Notes under the pieces: model-generated
Database searches by the model: none
The model's input: the letters and a program-made list of their open reading frames with translations, nothing else
What the model was told of the DNA's origin: nothing
Shown: one piece after another, positions 46,330 through 54,968 of the stretch
How positions within the stretch are numbered: the first letter of the stretch is position 1
Layout of the letters: each line of letters starts with the position of its first letter
Made by a program: the position numbers and the translations under genes
NCBI GenBank assembly: GCA_017470055.1
Contig: JAFUFD010000013.1
Coordinates: 1 to 64,000, forward strand
Reading direction: 5' to 3'
Source of the DNA: Prevotella sp.
GTDB lineage: Bacteria > Bacteroidota > Bacteroidia > Bacteroidales > Bacteroidaceae
DNA length: 64,000 nucleotides

Positions 46330-48123
46330 TTAATATAACGGATATACGATATTTACAATCAGTAGGTTGGCAGCCAAAAGGATAATATGCATCAACAGAC
46401 CGATTTTCATGAAGTCGGTGAATTTGAAACCACCTGGACCATAAATAAGCATGTGGGTACTGGATCCGATAGGTGACGAGAAACTCGTCGTCACAGCAAG
46501 CATCAGGGAAACGACAAAAGGCATCGGGTTACAGTCCATATCTATCGCAGCCTGATAGGCGATAGGAAAGAATACGCCACTTGCTCCGACATCACTGACA
46601 AACTCACTGACCAAAGAGGCGAGGACACACAACACAATCATGATGACAAGAGGGTTGTGCCCGCAAATCTGTAACACTTGGCTCGCGACGACATTGGCAA
46701 TACCTGTCTTGGTGATAGCGGTACTAAACACAACGGTGGCACCTAATATGAGCAAGAGATCCCATTCAATGTATTTCGTCACGTTCTGGGCACGACAGCA
46801 TCTCAATGCTATCATAGCACCAGCGGCAAGCATCGTCGTAGCCATCAGTGGCATGATATGTAATGATGACAGAATGAACATTGTCACAAGGATTAAGGAA
46901 GAGTAGATGGTCTTCTTGCCTAACAGGGGTACGAAATGGGAGTCGAAGAACGTCAGGCTGCCTTTCGTCAGTTCGTCAATCTTGCGGTCGTCCTTGGGGG
47001 GGCATTCCAACAGCAGTGTGTCGCCTGCCTCCAGTTCCACCTCACGGGGTTGTATATTTACACGTTTTCCCTGACGTGCCACAGCCACCAGTACCAGGTC
47101 GGTGCGTCGCTCAAACTCATTGTCACTCATGTGGGAACCTATCAGGTCACTGCCAAAGCCGATATAGGCGGTACGCATCTTGCGGTTATTGTCAATCTCA
47201 CTGATGCTATATACGTGATGGTCGGTTGCCACCAGGCCATGAGAGCGTTTCAGTTCAAGGATCTCGTTAATCTGTCCAGAGTATATCAGACGGTCACCGC
47301 CTAAGATAAACTCATCCTTAGGCACTGGTGCGATAATTTCTTTGTCAAAACGTACAATCTCGATCAGTGATCCGCCTCGTACGTTGCGCAGTCCTGCCTC
47401 ATTGACCGTCATGCCGACAGCCTCGTTTTCTGTCGGCACTAACAATTCTACCGTGTAATCACTGGTCATCTCGAATGAGGTCTCTGGTGACTGACGGCGG
47501 GGAATCATGTTACGGAAAAGGAGGATAAGGGCACATCCTATAACCGTGATAAACAGTCCGGGGATGAATGGGGTAAAGAGTCCTAAGGCTGTACCTGTCT
47601 GGTCAGCATAGAGTCCGGAGATTACCAGATTAGATGAGTTGCCGATCAATGTACAGGTACCACCTAAGGTCGCGGCATAACTGAGGGGAACCAGTAGGCG
47701 TGAGGGCTCTGTGCCTAATTTCTTTGCCCATATTTTCACAACATCAATGAACAGGGCGACGACATTGACGGAGTTGAGAAGTGCTGCTAATGAGGCAATG
47801 GGTATGGTGAGTTTAATGATTGCCTGTTTGAAGTTTGTGGGATTGCCCAACAGGTGCTTCGTTAACCAATAAAGTACACCAGTCTGCATCAGACCAGCCA
47901 TGACGACGAAGAATGCCGCATGTACCACTACAGGCTCACTGCCAAAGCCTGCCATTCCCTCCGACTCCGTCACGATACCTGTGACAAGTAATACCGTCAT
48001 TGCTCCAAGGAAAGCCACTACCGCAGGGATACGTGTCTTAGCCATCACCACGAAGATACCAATCACCGTGGTGATGGTAATCCATGCCTGTAGGCTAAGT
48101 CCGAAGATGGCGATATGCTCCAT
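46330..48123 (-). CDS. SLC13-family permease with two TrkA-C domains
   Basis: It has 597 residues. Two blocks of membrane segments (about 1-200 and 385-597) flank two cytoplasmic TrkA_C (RCK_C) domains at about 205-370 (FILGGDRLIYSGQ, LEAGDTLLLECPP). The family carries sulfate, dicarboxylates or similar anions; the substrate is unknown. It lies inside a signalling operon, 2 bases after the kinase gene, which suggests that transport and the switch are linked. Confidence 0.88.
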   Translation of the reverse strand: MEHIAIFGLSLQAWITITTVIGIFVVMAKTRIPAVVAFLGAMTVLLVTGIVTESEGMAGFGSEPVVVHAAFFVVMAGLMQTGVLYWLTKHLLGNPTNFKQAIIKLTIPIASLAALLNSVNVVALFIDVVKIWAKKLGTEPSRLLVPLSYAATLGGTCTLIGNSSNLVISGLYADQTGTALGLFTPFIPGLFITVIGCALILLFRNMIPRRQSPETSFEMTSDYTVELLVPTENEAVGMTVNEAGLRNVRGGSLIEIVRFDKEIIAPVPKDEFILGGDRLIYSGQINEILELKRSHGLVATDHHVYSISEIDNNRKMRTAYIGFGSDLIGSHMSDNEFERRTDLVLVAVARQGKRVNIQPREVELEAGDTLLLECPPKDDRKIDELTKGSLTFFDSHFVPLLGKKTIYSSLILVTMFILSSLHIMPLMATTMLAAGAMIALRCCRAQNVTKYIEWDLLLILGATVVFSTAITKTGIANVVASQVLQICGHNPLVIMIVLCVLASLVSEFVSDVGASGVFFPIAYQAAIDMDCNPMPFVVSLMLAVTTSFSSPIGSSTHMLIYGPGGFKFTDFMKIGLLMHIILLAANLLIVNIVYPLY

Positions 48124-48125
48124 GT

Positions 48126-48554
48126 CTATTCCTTTGTGGATTCTATTTTCTTGATAATCGTCAGGATGTTATGTCCGTCTATACGCTCGTAGTTGACGGA
48201 GTCCATAATCTGTCGCACGAGGAAGATGCCCAATCCGCCAATAGTACGCTCCTCCGCACTCAGCGTGGTGTCTGCGTCCTCTTTCTTCGTAGGGTCGAAA
48301 GCGATACCGCTGTCAGTGATGACGAATTTCAGATACTCATCTGTGTAGACGGCATCAATGGTCACCGTTCCCTCGCTGTCTGGATAGGCATACAGAACCA
48401 CGTTTGTGACCGCTTCCTCTAAGGCAAGATTCAGACTGGCGATAAGTGCTATGTCGACTCCAGCCTCCTCGCAGACGGAATCGACAAACGCAGGAAGTTT
48501 GGTCAGTTCCTCAATTTCGTTCTTGATGGTTAATTGTCGTGTCTTTGCCTCCAT
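48126..48554 (-). CDS. RsbW/SpoIIAB-like serine kinase (anti-sigma factor ATPase)
   Basis: It has 142 residues, a single HATPase_c domain: NLALEEAVTNVVLYAYP is the N-box and ITDSGIAFDP the G1-type box, with GGLGIFLVRQIMD as the lid. Predicted to phosphorylate the two STAS proteins downstream. No sigma factor or PP2C phosphatase gene is nearby. First gene of the operon; the promoter leaves almost no 5' leader. Confidence 0.9.
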   Translation of the reverse strand: MEAKTRQLTIKNEIEELTKLPAFVDSVCEEAGVDIALIASLNLALEEAVTNVVLYAYPDSEGTVTIDAVYTDEYLKFVITDSGIAFDPTKKEDADTTLSAEERTIGGLGIFLVRQIMDSVNYERIDGHNILTIIKKIESTKE

Positions 48555-48561
48555 AACGATT

Positions 48562-48632
48562 GCAAAGATACGAAAAATCGAGAGCAGAACAAAAAGAAAT
48601 TATTCTTTTTTTGTGCCGAGATGGAGTATCTT
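48562..48632 (-). repeat. Dispersed promoter-bearing repeat, copy A
   Basis: Holds the promoter of the kinase operon: TTTG (48593-48590), 19-base spacer, TATCTTTG (48570-48563), 8 bases before the ATG at 48554. It matches copy B at 53934-54002 across the promoter, spacer (17 of 19 bases the same) and an upstream AAGATACTCC block. Confidence 0.75.
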
Positions 48633-48656
48633 CGGCATTTTGATGTCAAAGATACG

Positions 48657-48695
48657 AAAAAAGTGGCAATTCATAACGGAATTGCCACTTTTTTT
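48657..48695 (-). terminator. Terminator after the decarboxylase beta subunit gene
   Basis: 16-bp arms (48657-48672 and 48679-48694, stem GTGGCAATTC), A/T runs on both sides; functional on either strand. Confidence 0.88.
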
Positions 48696-48707
48696 GTCAT
48701 TGTAATT

Positions 48708-49859
48708 CTATGATAGAAATCCCAGTAGTGCTCCTGCTGCCACGGCAGAGCCAATCACGCCTGCCACATTAGGTCCCATGGCGTGCATCAGCAGGAAGTT
48801 ATGGCGGTCGTATTCCAGTCCGAGATTATTAGAGATGCGGGCTGCCATGGGTACAGCACTCACACCGGCATTACCAATCAGCGGGTTCAGTTTCTTGTCT
48901 TTCGGCAGGAAGAGGTTCATTACCTTGACGAATAGTACACCACTCATGGTGGCTATGATAAAGGCACCGGCACCAATGGCGAAAATGTAGATGGTGTTGA
49001 TGGTCAGGAATTCTGATGCCTGTGTGGAGCAACCTACGGTCAGTCCTAACAGCATGACCACGATATCGTTCAATGCGGCACCCGCTGTCTTGGCAAGACG
49101 GGTCGTCTTGCCCGATTCCTTCAGCAAATTACCAAAGAAGAGCATACCCAGCAAGGGGAGACCAGAAGGTACGATGAAGGTGGTTAGCAGCAAACCTATA
49201 ATCGGGAATAGAATGCGCTCGGTCTGTGATACCTGCCGAGCGGGCTTCATCTTGATGACACGTTCTTTCTTGGTGGTGAGCAAGCGCATCAATGGTGGCT
49301 GGATCAGGGGTACCAATGCCATATAACTATAGGCGCAGACGGCAATGGCTCCCATCAGATTAGGGGAGAGTTTGCTTGACAGGAAGATGGCGGTAGGACC
49401 GTCGGCTCCTCCGATGATGGCGATACCTGCTGCTTGATTAGGCTCAAAGCCCAAAGCAAGGGCGAACATATAGGCTCCGAAGATACCAAACTGTGCCGCA
49501 GCACCAATAAGCATCAGTTTCGGATTGGCAAGTAAGGCGGAGAAGTCTGTCATGGCACCAATGCCTAAGAATATCAGAGGAGGATACCATCCCTGACGCA
49601 CTCCCTGATAGAAGATGTTCAGGACAGAATTGTCCTCATAGAGTCCGATTTCCAGACCGGCATCCGCACGGAAGGGGATGTTTCCAAGAATGATACCCAA
49701 GCCAATGGGTACCAGCAACAGTGGCTCAAAATCTTTTTTGATGGCAAGCCAGATAAAGAGCGCACCCACTGCTATCATAATGAGGTTTCCTGCCGTGGCA
49801 TTGGCAAAGCCTGTATAGGTCAGGAACTCATTGAAGTTTTCGATGATAAATTGCCACAT
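48708..49859 (-). CDS. Sodium-pumping decarboxylase, beta subunit
   Basis: Membrane subunit that couples decarboxylation of carboxybiotin to sodium export (OadB/MmdB/GcdB family). It has 383 residues, about nine membrane segments. The conserved GIAIIGGADGPTAIF contains the functional Asp, and GNAGVSAVPMAAR near 330 is another family block. Cotranscribed with the biotin-carrier and gamma-like genes upstream, 21 bases apart. Which acid is decarboxylated cannot be told without the alpha subunit. Confidence 0.93.
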   Translation of the reverse strand: MWQFIIENFNEFLTYTGFANATAGNLIMIAVGALFIWLAIKKDFEPLLLVPIGLGIILGNIPFRADAGLEIGLYEDNSVLNIFYQGVRQGWYPPLIFLGIGAMTDFSALLANPKLMLIGAAAQFGIFGAYMFALALGFEPNQAAGIAIIGGADGPTAIFLSSKLSPNLMGAIAVCAYSYMALVPLIQPPLMRLLTTKKERVIKMKPARQVSQTERILFPIIGLLLTTFIVPSGLPLLGMLFFGNLLKESGKTTRLAKTAGAALNDIVVMLLGLTVGCSTQASEFLTINTIYIFAIGAGAFIIATMSGVLFVKVMNLFLPKDKKLNPLIGNAGVSAVPMAARISNNLGLEYDRHNFLLMHAMGPNVAGVIGSAVAAGALLGFLS

Positions 49860-49880
49860 AATATTATGATGGTTTCGTTA

Positions 49881-50336
49881 TTATCCAATAGTCAGCAAAA
49901 CAGCACCTTCCATGACGGAATCGCCAGGATTGACGGAGACAGAGGTGATAGTACCAGCGTATTCAGCCTCGATATTATTCTGCATCTTCATAGCCTCTAA
50001 CACAATGACGACATCACCGACGGCAACCGTATCGCCTACCTTGACATTGACACTGGTGATTGTGCCTGGCAATGGAGCCTTCTGGGCATTACCGGCACCA
50101 GTGGAGGCTGCAGACTGTGCGGGAGCGGATGGCTTGGCAGGAGCACTTGTGACTACGGGTTTGGGAGCCTCTACTTTTGGCTTTACGATAGAGGGATGCT
50201 TTGCCGCATTGATGGGCTGTTGCAGTTCTACCTCAAAAGGAATACCATTGACATTCACTTTAGCGATGTTGCCTTCTACTTCCTCAATCTCAACTTCGTA
50301 GTCAACACCTTGTACTTTATATTGATACTTATTCAT
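49881..50336 (-). CDS. Biotin carrier protein of the decarboxylase
   Basis: It has 151 residues. An N-terminal beta region is followed by an Ala/Pro-rich linker (about 50-85). The C-terminal biotinyl domain has the biotin-attachment motif EAMKMQN. Passes carboxybiotin from the missing carboxyltransferase to the beta subunit. It ends the gap of 3 bases after the gamma-like gene. Confidence 0.93.
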   Translation of the reverse strand: MNKYQYKVQGVDYEVEIEEVEGNIAKVNVNGIPFEVELQQPINAAKHPSIVKPKVEAPKPVVTSAPAKPSAPAQSAASTGAGNAQKAPLPGTITSVNVKVGDTVAVGDVVIVLEAMKMQNNIEAEYAGTITSVSVNPGDSVMEGAVLLTIG

Positions 50337-50339
50337 AAT

Positions 50340-51377
50340 TTATAATGCGTTTTTGGGGGTTGTTGGAATTTGTGGGGCTGTATGGGTCGTAGGCACGACA
50401 GGGTCATGGAAGTGAGTCATCTGGGAATATTCGTCATCCCATCCCGTGTCATGATGCTTGATCGTGATGATACCACTCTCCACATCATGAACATCGTCTT
50501 GATACTGCTTGAGTGCCATGCCGATGACAGCAAGATATACCTCCTTGTCAATACCTTTAGTCTTCAGTCCTTCCTGTAGGATGACCCCTGTCTTATGACC
50601 TACCTCCATGGTCTTCTCTACTGTCATAGTGATAGGCTTGATAGGTTGTTTGTTAATGACTTTCTTCGCAGCCTCCTGATGGCGCATGAACATGCCGAAG
50701 AGGGTGAAGAATATCCATAGCAGGGCAAGGCAGAGGAAGACGATACCCATCGCCATGATAGCCATTGCGAAACCATGCGGGTCCTCACGCTTGAACTTCT
50801 CGACCTTTGACTCGCTGACCGTCGTCATATTTTGAATGCCAACCGTCACACGGTCTCCAGATTTTACCTCCCAGTCTGCTGGGGTGCCGTTGTTGGCAAT
50901 ACGGGCAAACGACTGGTCTGCCTGTAATACAGGAACCGTCACGGAGTCAATAAGTTGTGTGGCATTGCCATTATACAAGGCAATCCATGTTGGTTTTGAA
51001 GGATCTACATTGACGGCAAGGTGTAGCGCACCCTTAGCGGGTTGACTGTTTAATTGGAACACGATGAGTTGGCGACCGCTCAAATTGGTACGAGCCTCCC
51101 CGTTGGGAATGATGCTCATACGCTTGACACGCTCAGGCACACTCATCGACTTGTCAAGTACGGAACGGTCAGTAGTCAGATACATGCCCCGAATATTATA
51201 GGTGGAATGTGAGATGTTAGCAATCTCCACCCAGGCATGTCGTGTTCCGTATTCGTCAATCAGGCTCGACCGGTTGTCTGTCAGTACCTCGTTGAGTTTG
51301 ATGCTGGCATCCATCTGGGCATGCATCGGGAGGCAGATGACAGTGAGTAAGCCTAACAGGAATGCGATTTTTTTCAT
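50340..51377 (-). CDS. Gamma-like subunit: lamin-tail domain plus OadG segment
   Basis: It has 345 residues with a signal peptide (1-20, PMHAQ). A periplasmic beta domain at about 25-180 (IKLNEVLTDNRSSLIDEYG) looks like a lamin-tail domain. A membrane helix (about 210-235) follows, with the OadG-like cytoplasmic stretch FTLFGMFMRHQEAAKK. OadG subunits normally have about 80 residues; the enlarged form appears to be a Bacteroidetes variant. Role: assembly of the beta and carrier subunits. Confidence 0.82.
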   Translation of the reverse strand: MKKIAFLLGLLTVICLPMHAQMDASIKLNEVLTDNRSSLIDEYGTRHAWVEIANISHSTYNIRGMYLTTDRSVLDKSMSVPERVKRMSIIPNGEARTNLSGRQLIVFQLNSQPAKGALHLAVNVDPSKPTWIALYNGNATQLIDSVTVPVLQADQSFARIANNGTPADWEVKSGDRVTVGIQNMTTVSESKVEKFKREDPHGFAMAIMAMGIVFLCLALLWIFFTLFGMFMRHQEAAKKVINKQPIKPITMTVEKTMEVGHKTGVILQEGLKTKGIDKEVYLAVIGMALKQYQDDVHDVESGIITIKHHDTGWDDEYSQMTHFHDPVVPTTHTAPQIPTTPKNAL

Positions 51378-51446
51378 TTACTTTTGCGTATTATTATATT
51401 TAATTATAGTTTCTATAGTAACGATACTACCTGATAGCGCCAGTGC

Positions 51447-53138
51447 TTACCCGCAGAAGAACAGCACAACAATCTGCGCTGTGAAGATGCGTAGGAACAT
51501 CGAGAGCGGATAAACCGTAGAGTATCCGAGTGCGGGAGCCTCCTTGGAGCATACACTGTTGGCGTAAGCAAGGGCAGGGGGATCGGTGTAAGTACCTGCT
51601 ATCATACCCATAATGGTGAAGTAATTGAACTTGTACCGTATGCGGGCAATCGGTCCGACAATAAGGATAGGGATGACCGTGATGAGGAAACCAGTTAACA
51701 CATACAGTAACCCGTCCCCCTGTACTACTGTCTCGAAGAAGTTGGCACCAGCCTTGATGCCCACACTGGCAAGGAAGAGCACCAGACCAATCTCACGCAG
51801 CATCATATTGGCGGAGGTCGTCGTGTAAGTCACAAGATGTATCTTATAGCCATAGCGTCCGATGAGGATAGCAATAATCAGCGGACCGCCAGCGATACCC
51901 AGTCGCATAGGAACGGGCATGCCTGGAATAGCAATAGGCAGGGAACCGAAGATAATACCTAAGATGACACCTACAAAGATAGTGGCGATATTAGGTGCGT
52001 TCAAACGGCGGATGGAGTTTCCCATCTTGTTGGCGACACGATCAACGGCGTCCTCAGGACCTACCACCATAATCTTATCACCCACCTGCAAGGGCAGGGA
52101 GGCAGTGGCGAAGAGGTCCATGCCATGACGGGTGACGCGGGTCACGTTGACACCATGGACACTTGAGAAGTGCATGGAGGCAAGTGTCTTGCCATTGATA
52201 CTGGGATCAGTGATGAGAATGCGCTTAGATACCAAGGGCTGGTCTGACTGCTCGAAATCGATATCAAGTTTCGGACCGATGAACGCCATGATGGCCTCCT
52301 GGTCAGCCTCAGCGCATACAATCAGCATCTGGTCGCCCAGATGGAAGATGGTATCACGGTTGGGAATGCACAACTCCCCTTGATGGACAAGGCGTGACAC
52401 CACGAAGTCACGGTTCAGGAAATCATGCACCTGCAGCAATGTCTTACCTTCTAAGTATTTGTTGGTCACCTCCAAGTGCATCTTATAGGGCTTCTTGTTG
52501 GCGTTGGTCTCGTCCATAGCGGTCAACTCCTCCTCTTCCTTCTCTAACTTGACCTTGCATATATACCTTATTAATATAGTAGCACCGATGATACCTAATA
52601 CGCCAAGAGGGTAGGCACAAGCATAAGCGGCCGCTATCTGTGGGGCGCCGTTAGGGAATACAGCCTGCAGAGCCTCATTGGCGGCACCGAGACCAGGGGT
52701 GTTGGTGACAGCGCCATATAACGTGCCGACCATCATAGGCAGGTTGATGACATTAGAGGTGTCAAAGAAGATAAAGTAACAGGCGAACATCACGAGGATA
52801 TTCAGCAGAATGCCAATGGTGGCAAGGGCATTCAACTTAATACCCGCCTTACCGAAACTCTCGAAGAAACCAGGTCCCACCTGCATACCAATCATGAAGA
52901 CAAAGAGGATCAGTCCGAAGTCCTGGATGAATGTCAGGATAGGAAGTGGGGCGGTAAAACCGATGTGACCTGCCACAATACCTGCGAACAGCACAAAAGT
53001 AACGCCCAAAGAGATTCCCCCAAACTTGATTTTCCCTAAATACACACCCACGGCAATGACCACAGCGTACAGCAATGCGATGTGCGCCACTGAGTCAGTT
53101 GTCGTAAACAAATCTTTTAACCATTGCAATGATTCCAT
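51447..53138 (-). CDS. AspT/YidE/YbjL-family transporter with TrkA-C pair
   Basis: Inner-membrane exchanger, 563 residues. Two blocks of membrane segments flank two TrkA_C domains (about 205-370; [27 protein letters not shown]). The family includes aspartate:alanine antiporters; the substrate here is unknown. It is 69 bases upstream of the gamma-like gene and has a TACCTTTG box near 53169-53162. It may supply the acid used by the decarboxylase. Confidence 0.85.
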   Translation of the reverse strand: MESLQWLKDLFTTTDSVAHIALLYAVVIAVGVYLGKIKFGGISLGVTFVLFAGIVAGHIGFTAPLPILTFIQDFGLILFVFMIGMQVGPGFFESFGKAGIKLNALATIGILLNILVMFACYFIFFDTSNVINLPMMVGTLYGAVTNTPGLGAANEALQAVFPNGAPQIAAAYACAYPLGVLGIIGATILIRYICKVKLEKEEEELTAMDETNANKKPYKMHLEVTNKYLEGKTLLQVHDFLNRDFVVSRLVHQGELCIPNRDTIFHLGDQMLIVCAEADQEAIMAFIGPKLDIDFEQSDQPLVSKRILITDPSINGKTLASMHFSSVHGVNVTRVTRHGMDLFATASLPLQVGDKIMVVGPEDAVDRVANKMGNSIRRLNAPNIATIFVGVILGIIFGSLPIAIPGMPVPMRLGIAGGPLIIAILIGRYGYKIHLVTYTTTSANMMLREIGLVLFLASVGIKAGANFFETVVQGDGLLYVLTGFLITVIPILIVGPIARIRYKFNYFTIMGMIAGTYTDPPALAYANSVCSKEAPALGYSTVYPLSMFLRIFTAQIVVLFFCG

Positions 53139-53270
53139 AACATACTATGCTTTTCGGGATGCAAAGGTACAAAGAAATTGCGCAATACAAGCAATTTTGT
53201 GCAACTATTTTTTCGGAAATATCTTCTTTTTAATTCTTTCACACTTCCAAGGCGGTTGTCGCGTATTTGC

Positions 53271-53909
53271 TTAATAGCCTAAGTCCTCCCCAACCAGTAC
53301 CACGACATGACGACCTTTGTTCCTGCTGTTTCTTAGGAAATGGACGTAACTGCACACACACTCTGGCGAGTTGCAGTTATGGCATATGCCGTCAATCTGG
53401 CAGGGTGTCTTGATGTCGAAACGTTGGGCATTGATGGGTGATGCCGTACCCCGGGCTCTTGCCAAGGCTCCCTCCACCGTCTGGGCTACCTTGTTTAGTC
53501 CGATGATGAAGATGACCTTCTTAGGACCCCATGTGATGGCGGCGACACGATTACCATTACCGTCGACATTCACGATAATACCATCCTCGGATATAGCATT
53601 GGCACTTGTCAGATAGACATCGGCGGTAAAGGCACGAAGGTATATCTGCTCTATTTCCGCCCGGTCATCGGTCAAGTCCCTGTCAAGGACTTCCAAGGTT
53701 CCCCTCTTCCTCAACACATCAGGAATACCCAAATCCCTGACTGTCATGGAACCACCCCATGTAACGGTGTTGCCATCAGTAATGAGTTCTGATACTTTCT
53801 TCACGGCCTCTTCTCCTGTCGGACAATAGAAGGCTTCCATATTACGGCGGTTCAGATTCTTGATCATCCGCTCCGCCAACTTCTGGTTTCTTTCTTCTTG
53901 TGGTGCCAT
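53271..53909 (-). CDS. LUD-domain protein (LutC/YkgG-like)
   Basis: It has 212 residues, a LUD domain as found in lactate-utilisation proteins. GNTVTWGGSMTVRDLGI near 50 and ADVYLTSANAISEDG near 95 are conserved. A Cys cluster CQIDGICHNCNSPECVC near 175 could bind iron-sulfur or zinc. LutA and LutB are absent, so a lactate role is not supported; many Bacteroidetes have this lone form. Promoter in repeat copy B. Confidence 0.88.
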   Translation of the reverse strand: MAPQEERNQKLAERMIKNLNRRNMEAFYCPTGEEAVKKVSELITDGNTVTWGGSMTVRDLGIPDVLRKRGTLEVLDRDLTDDRAEIEQIYLRAFTADVYLTSANAISEDGIIVNVDGNGNRVAAITWGPKKVIFIIGLNKVAQTVEGALARARGTASPINAQRFDIKTPCQIDGICHNCNSPECVCSYVHFLRNSRNKGRHVVVLVGEDLGY

Positions 53910-53933
53910 ACCTTAATGATGATTAATGACCCT

Positions 53934-54002
53934 GCAAAGTTACGAAAAGTAGAGAGCAGAACAAAAGATTTTAATCATTTTTATGCCAATACGGAGTATC
54001 TT
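53934..54002 (-). repeat. Dispersed promoter-bearing repeat, copy B
   Basis: Promoter of the LUD gene: TTTG (53965-53962), 19-base spacer, TAACTTTG (53942-53935). Shares the AAGATACTCC block and the TTCTGCTCTC spacer start with copy A at 48562-48632. Confidence 0.75.
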
Positions 54003-54017
54003 TTTCCGCAAAATGAT

Positions 54018-54025
54018 TATCTTTG
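54018..54025 (+). promoter_or_regulatory. -7 box ahead of the glycoside hydrolase remnant
   Basis: TATCTTTG facing the remnant gene. No -33 TTTG at the proper distance. Confidence 0.4.
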
Positions 54026-54050
54026 TAGCAATATTCTATTTTTCATCTAA

Positions 54051-54197
54051 ACGGCGGATTATGAGAAAGATGATCTTATCAGCAATGGCTATTTCCAAAA
54101 TAGCGGTGTCAATGTGATGGCATTCAGCGACTTCTATCCTGAAGGACACCAAGGCGGTGTCTGCGTCATCATGAATGGGCAACGCATCGCCACCAAT
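54051..54197 (+). pseudogene. Remnant of a secreted glycoside hydrolase, mature N-terminus only
   Basis: After a stop codon at 54048 the frame reads TADYEKDDLISNGYFQNSG, then GVNVMAFSDFYPEGH and VCVIMNGQRIATN. From memory this resembles the start of a family of large Bacteroidetes glycoside hydrolases, possibly GH9. Its signal peptide is missing, and after 54197 the frame carries unrelated residues and soon runs into the antisense of the HAD gene. The 365-bp gap 53910-54274 contains nothing else but the promoter repeat. Confidence 0.5.
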
Positions 54198-54274
54198 ATA
54201 CCTGCCGCAAAGGAAAAACAAGCGCTCACGCCAATTCGTGGCAGCAAACGGAGTATGTCCTCGGCGGTGGCTCG

Positions 54275-54949
54275 TCACATTATATGTTCCTCGTTCTGGC
54301 AGCCCGAAGTCCACATTAGCAAGTCTGCTATTTCGTCTATGATATTGTCGGCACCCGCCTCTTCAAGTTCTTTCCTCGTCCCGTTGCCATAGGTCACACC
54401 ACAGGTCTTACAACCTGCCCGTGAGCCCATTAGGATATCGACGTTCATGTCGCCCACCACAAGTGTCTGCGATGCTTCGATATTTACTGCACGGAGTGTC
54501 TGTAGCACGGGCTCGGGGTCCGGCTTTGCCTTTCTCACATCGTCAGCACCTATCAGATAGGAAATATAGTCGGCAATATGAAGGTCATGGATAAGTTCCT
54601 CAAGAGATTTATGTGACCGTGATGAGGCGATGGTGAGTGTGTACCCCCGTTCTTTCAGTGCGGCAAGTGTCTCAACGACTCCCGGGAAAGCCTGTGGTCT
54701 GATGGTTTGAACATTCTCACTGAAGATTCTTCTGTAGGTATCCGCACAGTGTTGGATGTCATCATCCGACAAGTCTGGGAACATCGTCTGGAAGCAGCCC
54801 ACCAAAGGTATTCCGATGGTAGCGGCACATTCCTCGTCGCTACGCTTGGGCAGTTGCAGTTCCGCTATCGTCATCTGCATCGTCGTCACAATCGTTCGTC
54901 GGGTATCACCTAGTGTTCCGTCGAAATCAAAAATAATGAGTTTAGTCAT
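54275..54949 (-). CDS. HAD-family phosphatase (phosphoglycolate phosphatase-like)
   Basis: It has 224 residues from the ATG at 54949. The four HAD motifs are visible: DFDGTLGD, the Ser of ASSRS, the Lys of KAKPDP and GDMNVD. A helical cap of about 65 residues (15-80) fits the phosphoglycolate phosphatase group. The frame extends to a TTG further upstream, which is unlikely. It is 19 bases after the GH115 stop and may be cotranscribed. Confidence 0.88.
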   Translation of the reverse strand: MTKLIIFDFDGTLGDTRRTIVTTMQMTIAELQLPKRSDEECAATIGIPLVGCFQTMFPDLSDDDIQHCADTYRRIFSENVQTIRPQAFPGVVETLAALKERGYTLTIASSRSHKSLEELIHDLHIADYISYLIGADDVRKAKPDPEPVLQTLRAVNIEASQTLVVGDMNVDILMGSRAGCKTCGVTYGNGTRKELEEAGADNIIDEIADLLMWTSGCQNEEHIM

Positions 54950-54968
54950 TGCCTTTGTTTTATCCAAG

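Noticed and set aside
54114-54392. 92-codon gene starting at 54114
   Set aside because: Only its first third resembles a known protein; the rest runs antisense into the HAD gene, so it is part of a remnant.
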